Positions 8,883-16,187 of a DNA stretch of 64,000 nt are shown here, piece by piece. Location: NCBI RefSeq assembly GCF_029222705.1, contig NZ_JARGZF010000001.1:616437-680436 (forward strand), in the 5' to 3' direction. The notes under the pieces are model-generated. The model searched no databases. It saw only the letters and a list, made by a program, of their open reading frames with translations, and was not told the DNA's origin. The stretch comes from Knoellia sp. p5-6-4. GTDB taxonomy: Bacteria > Actinomycetota > Actinomycetes > Actinomycetales > Dermatophilaceae. The first letter of the stretch is position 1, and every line of letters begins with the position of its first letter. A program made the translations under genes and the position numbers.

Positions 8883-9542
8883 CTAGGCCGAAGGGAGGAT
8901 GCGGCCGTCGCGGAGCACCACGTCCGCGGCGGCCGCCCCAGCGGCGACGAGCACGGCGTTGGCCTCGTCGGAGCGGTGCACCCACTCCACGGCGTCGTCC
9001 GGCTCACGACCGGCTGCCACGTGGCGGGCGACCAGCCGGTCGCGCCGCACGTCGTCCGCCAGCGCGCAGAACCACACCTCGTCGAGCAGGGCCCGCACCG
9101 CACGCCACGGGCCGCCGTCGAGCAGCAGGTAGTTGCCCTCGGTCAGCACGACATCCGCGCCGGCCGGCACCGTGATCGAGTCGGGCACCGGCTCGCCCTC
9201 CGCGTGGTCGAAGCTCGGCGCGGTGACCACCGGGCGAGCAGGGTCGCGGACGGCGGCCAGCACCGCGGCATACGCGTGGGCGTCGAAGGTGTCGGGGGCG
9301 CCCTTGCGGTCACGCCTCCCGAGCCGGTCGAGCTCGGCGTTGGTCAGGTGGAAGCCGTCCATGGGCACGTGCGCCACGCGGCCGGCGAGGCCGGGCCGGT
9401 CCTCGGCGGCGGCGAGCAGGTCGAGGACGAGCGAGGTCTTACCGGCCCCCGGCGGCCCCGCGACCCCGACGACCACGCGGCGGCGGTGCTGTCCGCACAG
9501 GCGTTCGACGCGGTCGAGGAGGCGGTTGACGTCGGGGGTCAT
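8883..9542 (-). CDS. Nucleoside/nucleotide kinase family P-loop protein
   Basis: A 219-residue kinase of the uridine kinase/pantothenate kinase-like class. Walker A is GPPGAGKTS near residues 28-36. The substrate-side motif HVPMDGFHL (about 59-67) is the family hallmark, and VLTEGNYLLL (about 132-141) gives the second strand. RRDRLVARH resembles the lid region. Homologues are often annotated as fructose or uridine kinases without proof; the phosphate acceptor cannot be read here. It starts two bases after the stop of the TauE/SafE gene, so the pair is co-transcribed, and it runs convergently towards pspA. Confidence 0.82.
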   Translation of the reverse strand: MTPDVNRLLDRVERLCGQHRRRVVVGVAGPPGAGKTSLVLDLLAAAEDRPGLAGRVAHVPMDGFHLTNAELDRLGRRDRKGAPDTFDAHAYAAVLAAVRDPARPVVTAPSFDHAEGEPVPDSITVPAGADVVLTEGNYLLLDGGPWRAVRALLDEVWFCALADDVRRDRLVARHVAAGREPDDAVEWVHRSDEANAVLVAAGAAAADVVLRDGRILPSA

Positions 9543-9543
9543 G

Positions 9544-10326
9544 TCAGGACCAGACCCCGAGGACCGACCCGCCGATGCGGATGATGAACGCGACCAGCAC
9601 GATGATGAAGACGATGCGCACGAACGCGCTGCCCTTGGCCACCGCGGTCCGGGCGCCGGTGTAGCCCCCGGCCAGGTTCATCACCGCCATCACCGCACCA
9701 ACCTTCCACATGACGTGCCCGCCCGGGATGAAGACGACCAGCGCGCCGAGGTTGGTGGCGAAGTTGGCGATCTTGGCCTTGGCGCTGGCCTCGAGGAACG
9801 CGTAGCCCATGAGGCCCACCAGGGCGAAGACCATGAAGGAGCCGGTGCCGGGCCCGAGGGCGCCGTCGTAGACGCCGATGCAGAAGCCGGTCAGCATCGC
9901 GATGACCGTGTGCTTGTGGCCGTCGAACCGCAGCGCGGTCTCGTGGCCCATCTTCGGCCGGGCGACGGTGTAGGCACCGACCACGACGAGCATGACGAGG
10001 ATGATCGGGTTGAACGCGCTCTTGGGTATGTGCAGCCCGATGAGAGCACCGCCCACCGCTCCGAGGAAGGCCACGGCCGCCATGGGCAGGGCGGTCCGCA
10101 GGTCGGGCCGCACCCGGCGCACGTAGGTCAGCGAGCTGGTCGCGGTGCCGAAGATCGACCCGAACTTGTTTGTCGCGAGCAGCTGGGCCGGGGTGGCACC
10201 GGGGAAGCCGAGCAGCAGGGCGGGCAGCTGGATCAGCCCCCCGCCACCGACGACCGCATCGATCCAGCCGGCGCTGAAGGCGGCCACGGCCATCAGCGCC
10301 AAGGTGGTCAGGTCGGGATCCGGCAC
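9544..10326 (-). CDS. TSUP family (TauE/SafE) membrane transporter
   Basis: A 260-residue protein with about eight transmembrane helices, organised as two repeats, each opening with a glycine-rich loop: GWIDAVVGGGGL near residue 20 and GVYDGALGPGTGSF near residue 150. Such proteins export sulfite or other organosulfur or C2 anions. The substrate is not determinable from sequence. It lies four bases downstream of the HAD hydrolase gene, with the kinase gene after it, in a leftward operon beginning at proS. Confidence 0.9.
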   Translation of the reverse strand: MPDPDLTTLALMAVAAFSAGWIDAVVGGGGLIQLPALLLGFPGATPAQLLATNKFGSIFGTATSSLTYVRRVRPDLRTALPMAAVAFLGAVGGALIGLHIPKSAFNPIILVMLVVVGAYTVARPKMGHETALRFDGHKHTVIAMLTGFCIGVYDGALGPGTGSFMVFALVGLMGYAFLEASAKAKIANFATNLGALVVFIPGGHVMWKVGAVMAVMNLAGGYTGARTAVAKGSAFVRIVFIIVLVAFIIRIGGSVLGVWS

Positions 10327-10330
10327 GGGG

Positions 10331-11104
10331 CTACCGCGACAGCTCCGCCAGCCACCCGTCGACGATGTCGAGGATGTCGAGCAGCTCGTGGGCCTTGGCG
10401 TCGGGGGTGGCGTCGACCGACACCTGCTGGTCGAGCGGGATGTCGGAGTGCGGGATCCAGATGGCGCGCATGCCGACCTGCTGCGGCCCGTGGACGTCCT
10501 CGAACAGCCGGTCGCCGACGTAGACCGACCGCTCGGGAGCCACCCCGACGGAGGCGCACGCGGCCCGGAACGCGTCCGGGTGGGGCTTCACCACGTGGAT
10601 CTCGGAGGAGTACACGTCGCCGTCGAGCAGGTGCAACACGCCGTCGCGCTGGAACACCTCGCGGTGGAAGGCACGGGTCCAGATGGTGTTGGAGAGCACG
10701 CCCACGCGGATGCCGCGGTCGCGCAGCCCCTCCCACAACGGTCGCACCTGCGGGTCGGTGTGGGTGTGCGGCTCCCAGAAGCGCCGGTATGCCGCGAGCG
10801 CCAGGTGGTGCCGGTCGTGCCCCGGGTCGACGCCGGCCTCCTCGAGGATGGCGGCGATCGAGGCGCTCTCGTGCGTGGACCTGCCGCGCTTCCAGGCACG
10901 CTCCTCCGCCTCGTGGATGCGCAGGGCGAGGCTGTCCGCCTCCGCGAGGTCCTCGGCGGGCATCGCGGTGTCCTCGATGGCCAGGCCGTGCACCTCGCGG
11001 GCGAAGACGCGCCACTGCTGCGGCAGGTCGACCTCGTGCCAGGGCGTCAGCGTGCCGCCCCAGTCGAAGATGACCGCCTCGATGGCCGGGGTGCGCTCGC
11101 TCAC
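10331..11104 (-). CDS. HAD family hydrolase
   Basis: A 257-residue phosphatase-like protein. HAD motif I is [11 protein letters not shown] (residues about 10-20; nucleophile Asp, with Trp-Gly-Gly replacing the more common Leu-Asp-Gly). Motif II is VGVLSNT, motif III the Lys of HVVKPHPD, and motif [14 protein letters not shown] helical cap lies between motifs I and II. The substrate is unknown. The GTG start at 11104 overlaps the proS stop by four bases (GTGA), so translation is probably coupled to proS. Confidence 0.85.
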   Translation of the reverse strand: MSERTPAIEAVIFDWGGTLTPWHEVDLPQQWRVFAREVHGLAIEDTAMPAEDLAEADSLALRIHEAEERAWKRGRSTHESASIAAILEEAGVDPGHDRHHLALAAYRRFWEPHTHTDPQVRPLWEGLRDRGIRVGVLSNTIWTRAFHREVFQRDGVLHLLDGDVYSSEIHVVKPHPDAFRAACASVGVAPERSVYVGDRLFEDVHGPQQVGMRAIWIPHSDIPLDQQVSVDATPDAKAHELLDILDIVDGWLAELSR

Positions 11105-12873
11105 TCCCCCGCTCCGCGGACGGCTCCGGCCACCGTCGCCACGACGTCGTCGACGGCCACCTCGGTGCGCTCGCCGGTGCGGCGGTCCTTGATCTCGACC
11201 TTGCCCTCGGCGAGGCCGCGGCCGACGACGACGATGGTCGGCACGCCGATGAGCTCGGAGTCCTTGAACTTCACGCCCGGGCTGACGCCCTTGCGGTCGT
11301 CGTAGATGACCTCGAGCCCCTCGCCCTCGAGGGCCCGGGCGATCTCGGCGGCCCTGACGAAGACCTCGTCGTCCTTGCCGGTGGCCACGAGGTGGACGTC
11401 GGCGGGGCTGATCTCGCGGGGCCAGACCAGGCCGAGCTCGTCGTGGTTGCCCTCGGCGACGGCGGCCACCGCGCGCGAGACCCCGACCCCGTAGGAGCCC
11501 ATCGTCACGACGACGAGCCTGCCGTTCTGGTCGAGCACCTTCAGGTCGAGCGCCTCGGCGTACTTCCGGCCCAGCTGGAAGATGTGGCCCATCTCGATGC
11601 CGCGGGCGGTCTCGAGCACGTGCCCGCAGCTGGGGCACTCGTCGCCCGCGCGCACCTCGGCGGCCTCGATGGTGCCGTCAGCGGTGAAGTCGCGGCCGAC
11701 CACCAGGTCGAGGACGTGCTTGCCGGGCTCGTTGGCGCCGGTGACCCAGCGGGTGCCCTCGACGACGCGCGGGTCGAGGAGGTAGCGCACCTTGGCGGTG
11801 CCGGTCTCGCCGAGCGCACCGGGCCCGATGTAGCCCTTGACCAGCGCCGAGTTCTCGGCGAACGCCTTCTCATCGAAGGCCTCGACCTCGGCGGGGGCCA
11901 CCTGGGCCTCGAGTCGCTTCTCGTCGATCTCGCGGTCACCGGGCACGCCGATGGCCAGCGGCTCGCGGTGGCCGTCGGGGTAGGCGAGCGTGACGAGCAC
12001 GTTCTTGAGGGTGTCGGCCGCGGTCCAGGATCGGTCCGCGCGCGGGAAGCGCTCGTTGAGGTGGTCGACCAGCGTCTCGATCGTCGGGGTGTCCGGGGTG
12101 TCCTCGACGTGCGCCGCAGGCGCGTCGTCGTACGGCAGCGCGTCGGGCACCGGCACCCGCACGGCCTCGACGTTCGCGGCATACCCACAGCTGGTGCAGC
12201 GCACGTAGGTGTCCTCGCCGTGCTCGGCGGTGGCGAGGAACTCCTCGGACTTGCTGCCGCCCATGGCGCCCGCCATCGCCTCGACGATGACGTAGTGGAA
12301 GCCGAGGCGGTTGAAGATGCGGACGTAGGCCTCGCGGTGCAGCTGGTAGGCCTTCTCCAAGCCGGCCTCGTCGACGTCGAAGGAGTAGGAGTCCTTCATC
12401 ACGAACTCGCGGCCGCGCAGAAGGCCGGCGCGGGGGCGCGCCTCGTCGCGGTACTTCGTCTGGATCTGGTACAGCGACAGCGGCAGGTCCTTGTAGGACG
12501 AGAACAGGTCCTTGACCGTGAGGGTGAACATCTCCTCGTGGGTCGGTCCGAGCAGGTAGTCGGCGTCCTTGCGGTCCTTGAGGCGGAAGATGTTGTCGCC
12601 GTACTCCTCCCAGCGGCCGGTCGCCTCGAAGGGCTCCTTCGGCAGCAGGGCGGGGAAGAGCAGCTCCTGGGCGCCGATGGCGTCCATCTCCTCGCGGACG
12701 ATCTGCTCGACGTTGCGCAGGACCTTCAGGCCGAGGGGCAGCCAGGTGTAGATGCCGGGGCTGACGCGGCGGATGTAGCCCGCCCGGACCAGCAGCTTGT
12801 GGCTCGGCAGCTCGGCATCGGCCGGGTCCTCGCGAAGGGTTCGCAGGAACAGGGCGGACATGCGCAGAACCAC
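11101..12873 (-). CDS. proS: Prolyl-tRNA synthetase (bacterial type)
   Basis: Class II aminoacyl-tRNA synthetase that charges tRNA-Pro; 590 residues, the normal bacterial-type length with the editing (INS) domain between motifs 2 and 3. Seen are [11 protein letters not shown] (motif 1 region), [16 protein letters not shown] (motif 2) and [16 protein letters not shown] (motif 3), then an anticodon-binding domain with [11 protein letters not shown]. The start chosen is GTG 12873 ([15 protein letters not shown]), because GAGGAG lies seven bases upstream. An in-frame start further upstream would overlap the control region. A -10 box (12907-12912) lies within the decayed acetyltransferase gene. 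Confidence 0.97.
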   Translation of the reverse strand: MVLRMSALFLRTLREDPADAELPSHKLLVRAGYIRRVSPGIYTWLPLGLKVLRNVEQIVREEMDAIGAQELLFPALLPKEPFEATGRWEEYGDNIFRLKDRKDADYLLGPTHEEMFTLTVKDLFSSYKDLPLSLYQIQTKYRDEARPRAGLLRGREFVMKDSYSFDVDEAGLEKAYQLHREAYVRIFNRLGFHYVIVEAMAGAMGGSKSEEFLATAEHGEDTYVRCTSCGYAANVEAVRVPVPDALPYDDAPAAHVEDTPDTPTIETLVDHLNERFPRADRSWTAADTLKNVLVTLAYPDGHREPLAIGVPGDREIDEKRLEAQVAPAEVEAFDEKAFAENSALVKGYIGPGALGETGTAKVRYLLDPRVVEGTRWVTGANEPGKHVLDLVVGRDFTADGTIEAAEVRAGDECPSCGHVLETARGIEMGHIFQLGRKYAEALDLKVLDQNGRLVVVTMGSYGVGVSRAVAAVAEGNHDELGLVWPREISPADVHLVATGKDDEVFVRAAEIARALEGEGLEVIYDDRKGVSPGVKFKDSELIGVPTIVVVGRGLAEGKVEIKDRRTGERTEVAVDDVVATVAGAVRGAGE

Positions 12874-12883
12874 TGGAGTCTCC

Positions 12884-13126
12884 TCAGGGGGTGTCGGAAC
12901 CACCCGAGGATATCGGTCGGGCTCGCACTCCCGGCACCGCGGCGTGCTCCGGCTCGGCGTAGCGGCCCGGCTGCCGTGGACGGTGAAGCCCAGCCTCTCG
13001 TAGAGCGCGCTGGCGCTGGGGTTGTCGACGTTGACGCGCTCCGTCCTCGCGGAGACACGCCTGGGTCAGGCGGCGCAGCCCGGGCAGGTCGGCCTCCGTG
13101 AGAGGCGCCCACGCGAGTCCGGGCAC
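12884..13126 (-). pseudogene. Remnant of a GNAT acetyltransferase with internal deletion and frameshift
   Basis: From GTG 13126 the frame reads a normal GNAT N-terminus ([20 protein letters not shown]). Just after LREDG the matching sequence moves to the next frame, giving [18 protein letters not shown], the conserved end of a GNAT domain. The central acetyl-CoA binding motif (about 100 residues) is missing. This looks like a deletion that joined the two ends out of frame. It abuts the DoxX stop with no gap, so it was once the last gene before proS, and its 3' end now carries the proS promoter. Confidence 0.75.
12907..12912 (-). promoter_or_regulatory. Predicted -10 box TATCCT of proS
   Basis: Read on the minus strand the box is TATCCT, 33 bases before the proS GTG, leaving room for a short leader with the GAGGAG ribosome binding site. 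No T-box or other leader structure is evident. Confidence 0.35.
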
Positions 13127-13555
13127 TCAGAACCTGCCGGCAGCGCGCAGGGCTGCGCGGATCAGGGGGACCTGCAGCGGCAGCCGGGCGAGGGTCGCCG
13201 CGAAGGTCGCCTTGGCGGTCGTGTCGTCGCGGCTCGCCGCTCGCCTCCCGTGGCTGACGCTCATCTGGACGTTGCCGGGAAACACCGCGAGCAGCAGTGC
13301 GGCGCTCGCCCAGCCCGCGGCGCGGCGCGTGCGGGGGTGGAGCAGACCGGCGGCGCAGACGAGCTCCGCGACGCCGGAGGCGTAGACAAGCCCGCGCCGG
13401 GTCGGCAGGGCTCGGGGCACGAGCGGCTCGAAGACGTCGGGCTTGACCAGATGCGTGACTCCCGAGACGAGGAACAGCCCCGCCAGGCCGGCGATGTCCC
13501 TCGTGAGGGCCGGGGGCTCCGTGGTCCGGACCAGGTCGGGGAGGTCAGCGCTCAT
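13127..13555 (-). CDS. DoxX-like small membrane protein
   Basis: A 142-residue protein with about four hydrophobic helices. GLFLVSGVTHLVKPDVFEPL near residue 27 matches the start of DoxX-like family members, as does ASGVAELVCAAGLL near residue 60. DoxX relatives include quinone-linked or thiol-stress membrane subunits, but this short form has no assigned role. It is followed immediately by a decayed acetyltransferase and then proS. Confidence 0.75.
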   Translation of the reverse strand: MSADLPDLVRTTEPPALTRDIAGLAGLFLVSGVTHLVKPDVFEPLVPRALPTRRGLVYASGVAELVCAAGLLHPRTRRAAGWASAALLLAVFPGNVQMSVSHGRRAASRDDTTAKATFAATLARLPLQVPLIRAALRAAGRF

Positions 13556-13601
13556 GCGGCCATCCTGTCAGACCCCCGGGGGCCGATCCGGTGCCTCGGT
13601 G

Positions 13602-14447
13602 TCAGAGCAGGACGGTGGTGAAGGAGCCGACGTCCTCGAAACCCACATGGGCGTAGGTGGCCCGGGCGCTGGTGTTGAAGTCGTTGACGTAGAGCGTGAC
13701 CCACGGCGCACGCGCGTCCATGACCTGCTCCACCACGGCTGCCATGGCCGGCACCGCGATCCCCTGGCCGCGCAGGCGAGGGGCCAGCCACACGCCCTGG
13801 ATCTGAGCGCAGCCCAGCGCCACGGAGCCGATGTCGGCCTTGAAGACGACCTCGCCGTCCTCGACGATCACGTAGGTGTGCTGCCGCTCGATGAGCGCGA
13901 GGAGCGACGTGCGGTAGGCGTGCCCGCTGCCGGTGTAGGGCGCGTAGCCGATCTCGGCGGTGAACATGTGGGCCGCGGCGGGCAGGACGAGGTCGACCTC
14001 GTCGGGGCTGGCCGGCCGCACCCTGGGGTCGAGCGGCACGCCGAGCTCGGAGGGTCGCTCCATGGTGCTCATCAGGGGCTGGTGCGGTCGCACGGCGCGG
14101 GCCGGGCCCCAGGACGGCGACAGCAGCCGCCACAGCTCGTTCACCTGCTCGGTGGGGCCGAGCAGGGAGGCGCAGTGGCGGCGCCAGCGGCGCACACGCT
14201 CGGCGAAGGCGGGGATGCTGTCGGCGTCGGCGGCGACGGGCACGAGGTTGGCGCTGGCCCAGCACAGCGACTGGAGCCGACCGTCCTCCCGGTAGCCGAG
14301 GAGCGTGCCGGGCTGGCTGCTGAGCACCCCTTCGAGGATGCGCGCCGCCACGAAGACGTTGGCGGCGAGGTCACGGCTGCAGAGCTCGAGCGCGTCGTCG
14401 CGGTCGGCTGTGGTCAGCGCCTGCACAGGCGACTTGGTGCGCAGCAC
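13602..14447 (-). CDS. GNAT family N-acetyltransferase with DUF4081-type N-terminal domain
   Basis: A 281-residue protein: an N-terminal DUF4081-type domain (about 10-125) and a C-terminal GNAT domain (about 140-281) with the acetyl-CoA loop LAPRLRGQGIAVPAM and the end motif VNDFNTSARATYAHVGF. This is the protein that directly neighbours ispG in mycobacteria (Rv2867c type); here about 5 kb of other genes intervene. Its substrate is unknown. The GTG start at 14447 is six bases from a TAGGCT -10 box, so it is probably leaderless. Confidence 0.88.
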   Translation of the reverse strand: MLRTKSPVQALTTADRDDALELCSRDLAANVFVAARILEGVLSSQPGTLLGYREDGRLQSLCWASANLVPVAADADSIPAFAERVRRWRRHCASLLGPTEQVNELWRLLSPSWGPARAVRPHQPLMSTMERPSELGVPLDPRVRPASPDEVDLVLPAAAHMFTAEIGYAPYTGSGHAYRTSLLALIERQHTYVIVEDGEVVFKADIGSVALGCAQIQGVWLAPRLRGQGIAVPAMAAVVEQVMDARAPWVTLYVNDFNTSARATYAHVGFEDVGSFTTVLL

Positions 14448-14453
14448 GGGGCC

Positions 14454-14459
14454 AGCCTA
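14454..14459 (-). promoter_or_regulatory. Predicted -10 box TAGGCT of the GNAT gene
   Basis: Minus-strand TAGGCT, six bases before the GTG at 14447, the same box and spacing as upstream of pucR. Confidence 0.45.
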
Positions 14460-14500
14460 TGTGCTGGCGTGCTCGGCGGGCGCGTCATTGAGCCCTTGAC

Positions 14501-14506
14501 TACGGT
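14501..14506 (+). promoter_or_regulatory. Predicted -10 box TACGGT of the 41-residue protein
   Basis: TACGGT, seven bases before the ATG at 14514, the same box and spacing as at 3158. No Shine-Dalgarno sequence is present. Confidence 0.45.
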
Positions 14507-14513
14507 CGGCACC

Positions 14514-14639
14514 ATGCGCATCGGCAGGAACCTCGAGGTCCGACCGCTCGGCGGCCTGCCCGGCTGCCTGGCCATGATCCTCTTCTCGATCGTGGCCTCG
14601 ATCCTGCTCACGGTGCTGCTGAACCTGTTTCTCCGCTGA
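14514..14639 (+). CDS. Small single-pass membrane protein (41 residues)
   Basis: The frame encodes a basic/polar N-terminus (MRIGRNLEVRPLGG) and one hydrophobic helix from about residue 20 to the end (MILFSIVASILLTVLLNLFL), with a final Arg. A predicted leaderless promoter, divergent from the GNAT gene, supports expression. I recognise no function; short proteins of this shape are common in actinobacteria. Confidence 0.65.
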   Translation: MRIGRNLEVRPLGGLPGCLAMILFSIVASILLTVLLNLFLR

Positions 14640-14825
14640 CGCTGTCGGCGCCGATCGCGGACGCTGTCCACACAAGGACCGCGCCGCCGCCACGTCGTCC
14701 ACAGACGGTGACGCTCGGGTTGCCTTTCAAGCATCGGTATGCAGTCGAATCCCCTTGTGCGCCACTGTTTTCCGCGCAGGTGTGGTCCATCTGGGTTGTC
14801 GGTGGTCGCCCCTACTGTGGTCGTC

Positions 14826-16137
14826 ATGGAGGGGAAGCAGCTGCGTCTGAGCCTGGCGGAGCGCCGGGCGGTGCTGGCTGCTGCGCGGGAGGCACTGGTC
14901 GGGTTCGACGCCGAGCTGTGGCAGGCACCGTCAGGTGGTGGGCCCGACTGCCTGGCCGGGCTGCTCGGTGAGGTCGACGCACTCGGTGTGGCCTGCGGCA
15001 CCGCGATGGTGGCGGTGGTCGGTGAGGCCATGGGCCGCGGTGAGACTGCCGGTGGGGCGGCGGCGATGTCGGTGACCCAGTGGGTGCGCCATCACGCGCC
15101 GTCGACCAGGGCCGGCGGCGCCGGGACCATCGTCAGCGTCGCGCTGGCGTTCCAGAAGCGGGTCAACGCCCCGGTGAAGGAGGCGGTGGACGCGGGCCGG
15201 TTGCCGGTGAGGTCGGCGGCGGCGGTGGTCTCGGAGGCGGACAAGCTGCGGCCGTTGCTGGCCGAGGGCGTCGAGCCCCCTGTGCTCGAGGGCCTGGTCA
15301 GCCTGGCCGAGCAGCACGGGCCGTCCGGGTGCCGGATGCTGCGTGACGCCCTGCTGGCCAGGTACGGACGCCAGGGGGTGCTGCAGGACCAGCAGAACCT
15401 GGGCAAGTCCTTCATCTCCCTCTCACAGCCGCAGGACACCGGCGCGGAGACGTTCGAGTACCGGCTGACCCTCGACGTCGAGGGCAAGGCAGTCCTGGAG
15501 GCCGCGCTGGGGCCGTTGTCGGCGCCGAAGCCGGTCGACGGGGAACGCGACCTGCGCTCCAGCGACCGCAGACGGGGCGACGCCCTGGTGACGTTGGTGC
15601 GGCGGGCGGTGGCGGCCGGGGACGAGGTGGGCAGGACGAACAAGACCACCCTGCTGCTGACCATGGACTTCGAGTCGCTCAAGGCCGGGCTCGGCGCGGC
15701 GACCACCCTGGGTAGTCTCGACGCCGGCACCCACCTCGCCCCGGAGACGGTGCGCCGGTTGTGCTGCGACGGCTCGGTCATCCCGATCGTCCTGGGCGGC
15801 CGGGGTGAGGTCGTGGACTGGGGGCTGGAGAAGCGGTACGAACGCAGTCGCCCAGACCAAGCGGCTCTGGCTCCGCGACGGCGGGTGCACCTACCCCGGC
15901 TGCGATGCCCCGCCGCAGTGGACCGACGCCCACCACCTGGTCCACTGGGCAGATGCCGGCCCCTCGAACCTGGGCAACGCTGCCCTGCTGTGCGAGCGGC
16001 ACCACACGGTCGTGCACAGCCGCCGCTACGCCGGCCGGGTCGTGCGCGACGCGCACGGCGAACGGGTCGAGTGGGACCTGGTCCGCGGCTCCTACGACGA
16101 GCTCCTGGCCCGTCGTGCCGCGCAGGAGCCAGCGTGA
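14826..16137 (+). pseudogene. DUF222/HNH endonuclease (13E12 repeat family), frameshifted
   Basis: ATG 14826 opens the DUF222 domain (MEGKQLRLSLAERRAV, then VGEAMGRGETAGGAAAMSVT) and runs about 340 residues to GEVVDWGLEKRY near 15840. The matching C-terminus, an HNH nuclease domain (GGCTYPGCDAPPQW, DAHHLVHWADAG, LLCERHH), lies in the next frame and ends at TGA 16137. One inserted base (or two lost) near 15840 separates the parts. Joined, the product would be about 437 residues, normal for the family. The family occurs as multicopy mobile-like repeats (REP13E12) in mycobacteria. The zinc and catalytic His/Cys residues are intact, so either the break is recent or it is a sequencing error. Confidence 0.85.
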
Positions 16138-16146
16138 CCCCGCCCC

Positions 16147-16172
16147 ACACCCCGCCAACCCCGGCGGGGTGT
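16147..16172. terminator. 10-bp hairpin between convergent HNH and CotH genes
   Basis: Arms ACACCCCGCC and GGCGGGGTGT are perfectly complementary around a 6-base loop and lie between the stops of two convergent genes, so the hairpin can serve both directions. Confidence 0.75.
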
Positions 16173-16187
16173 CACGCGTGGATGCGG

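Noticed and set aside
12874-13126. T-box or other riboswitch upstream of proS
   Set aside because: No T-box sequence or structure is seen; the space is taken by the decayed acetyltransferase and a short leader.
14664-14703. Two DnaA-box-like 9-mers (CTGTCCACA, TCGTCCACA)
   Set aside because: Each differs from the TTGTCCACA consensus; only two copies exist, and no dnaA, dnaN or AT-rich unwinding region is near.
14826-16137. HNH nuclease as part of a CRISPR or defence system
   Set aside because: The HNH domain is joined to DUF222, the 13E12 family; there are no cas genes, repeats or defence partners.
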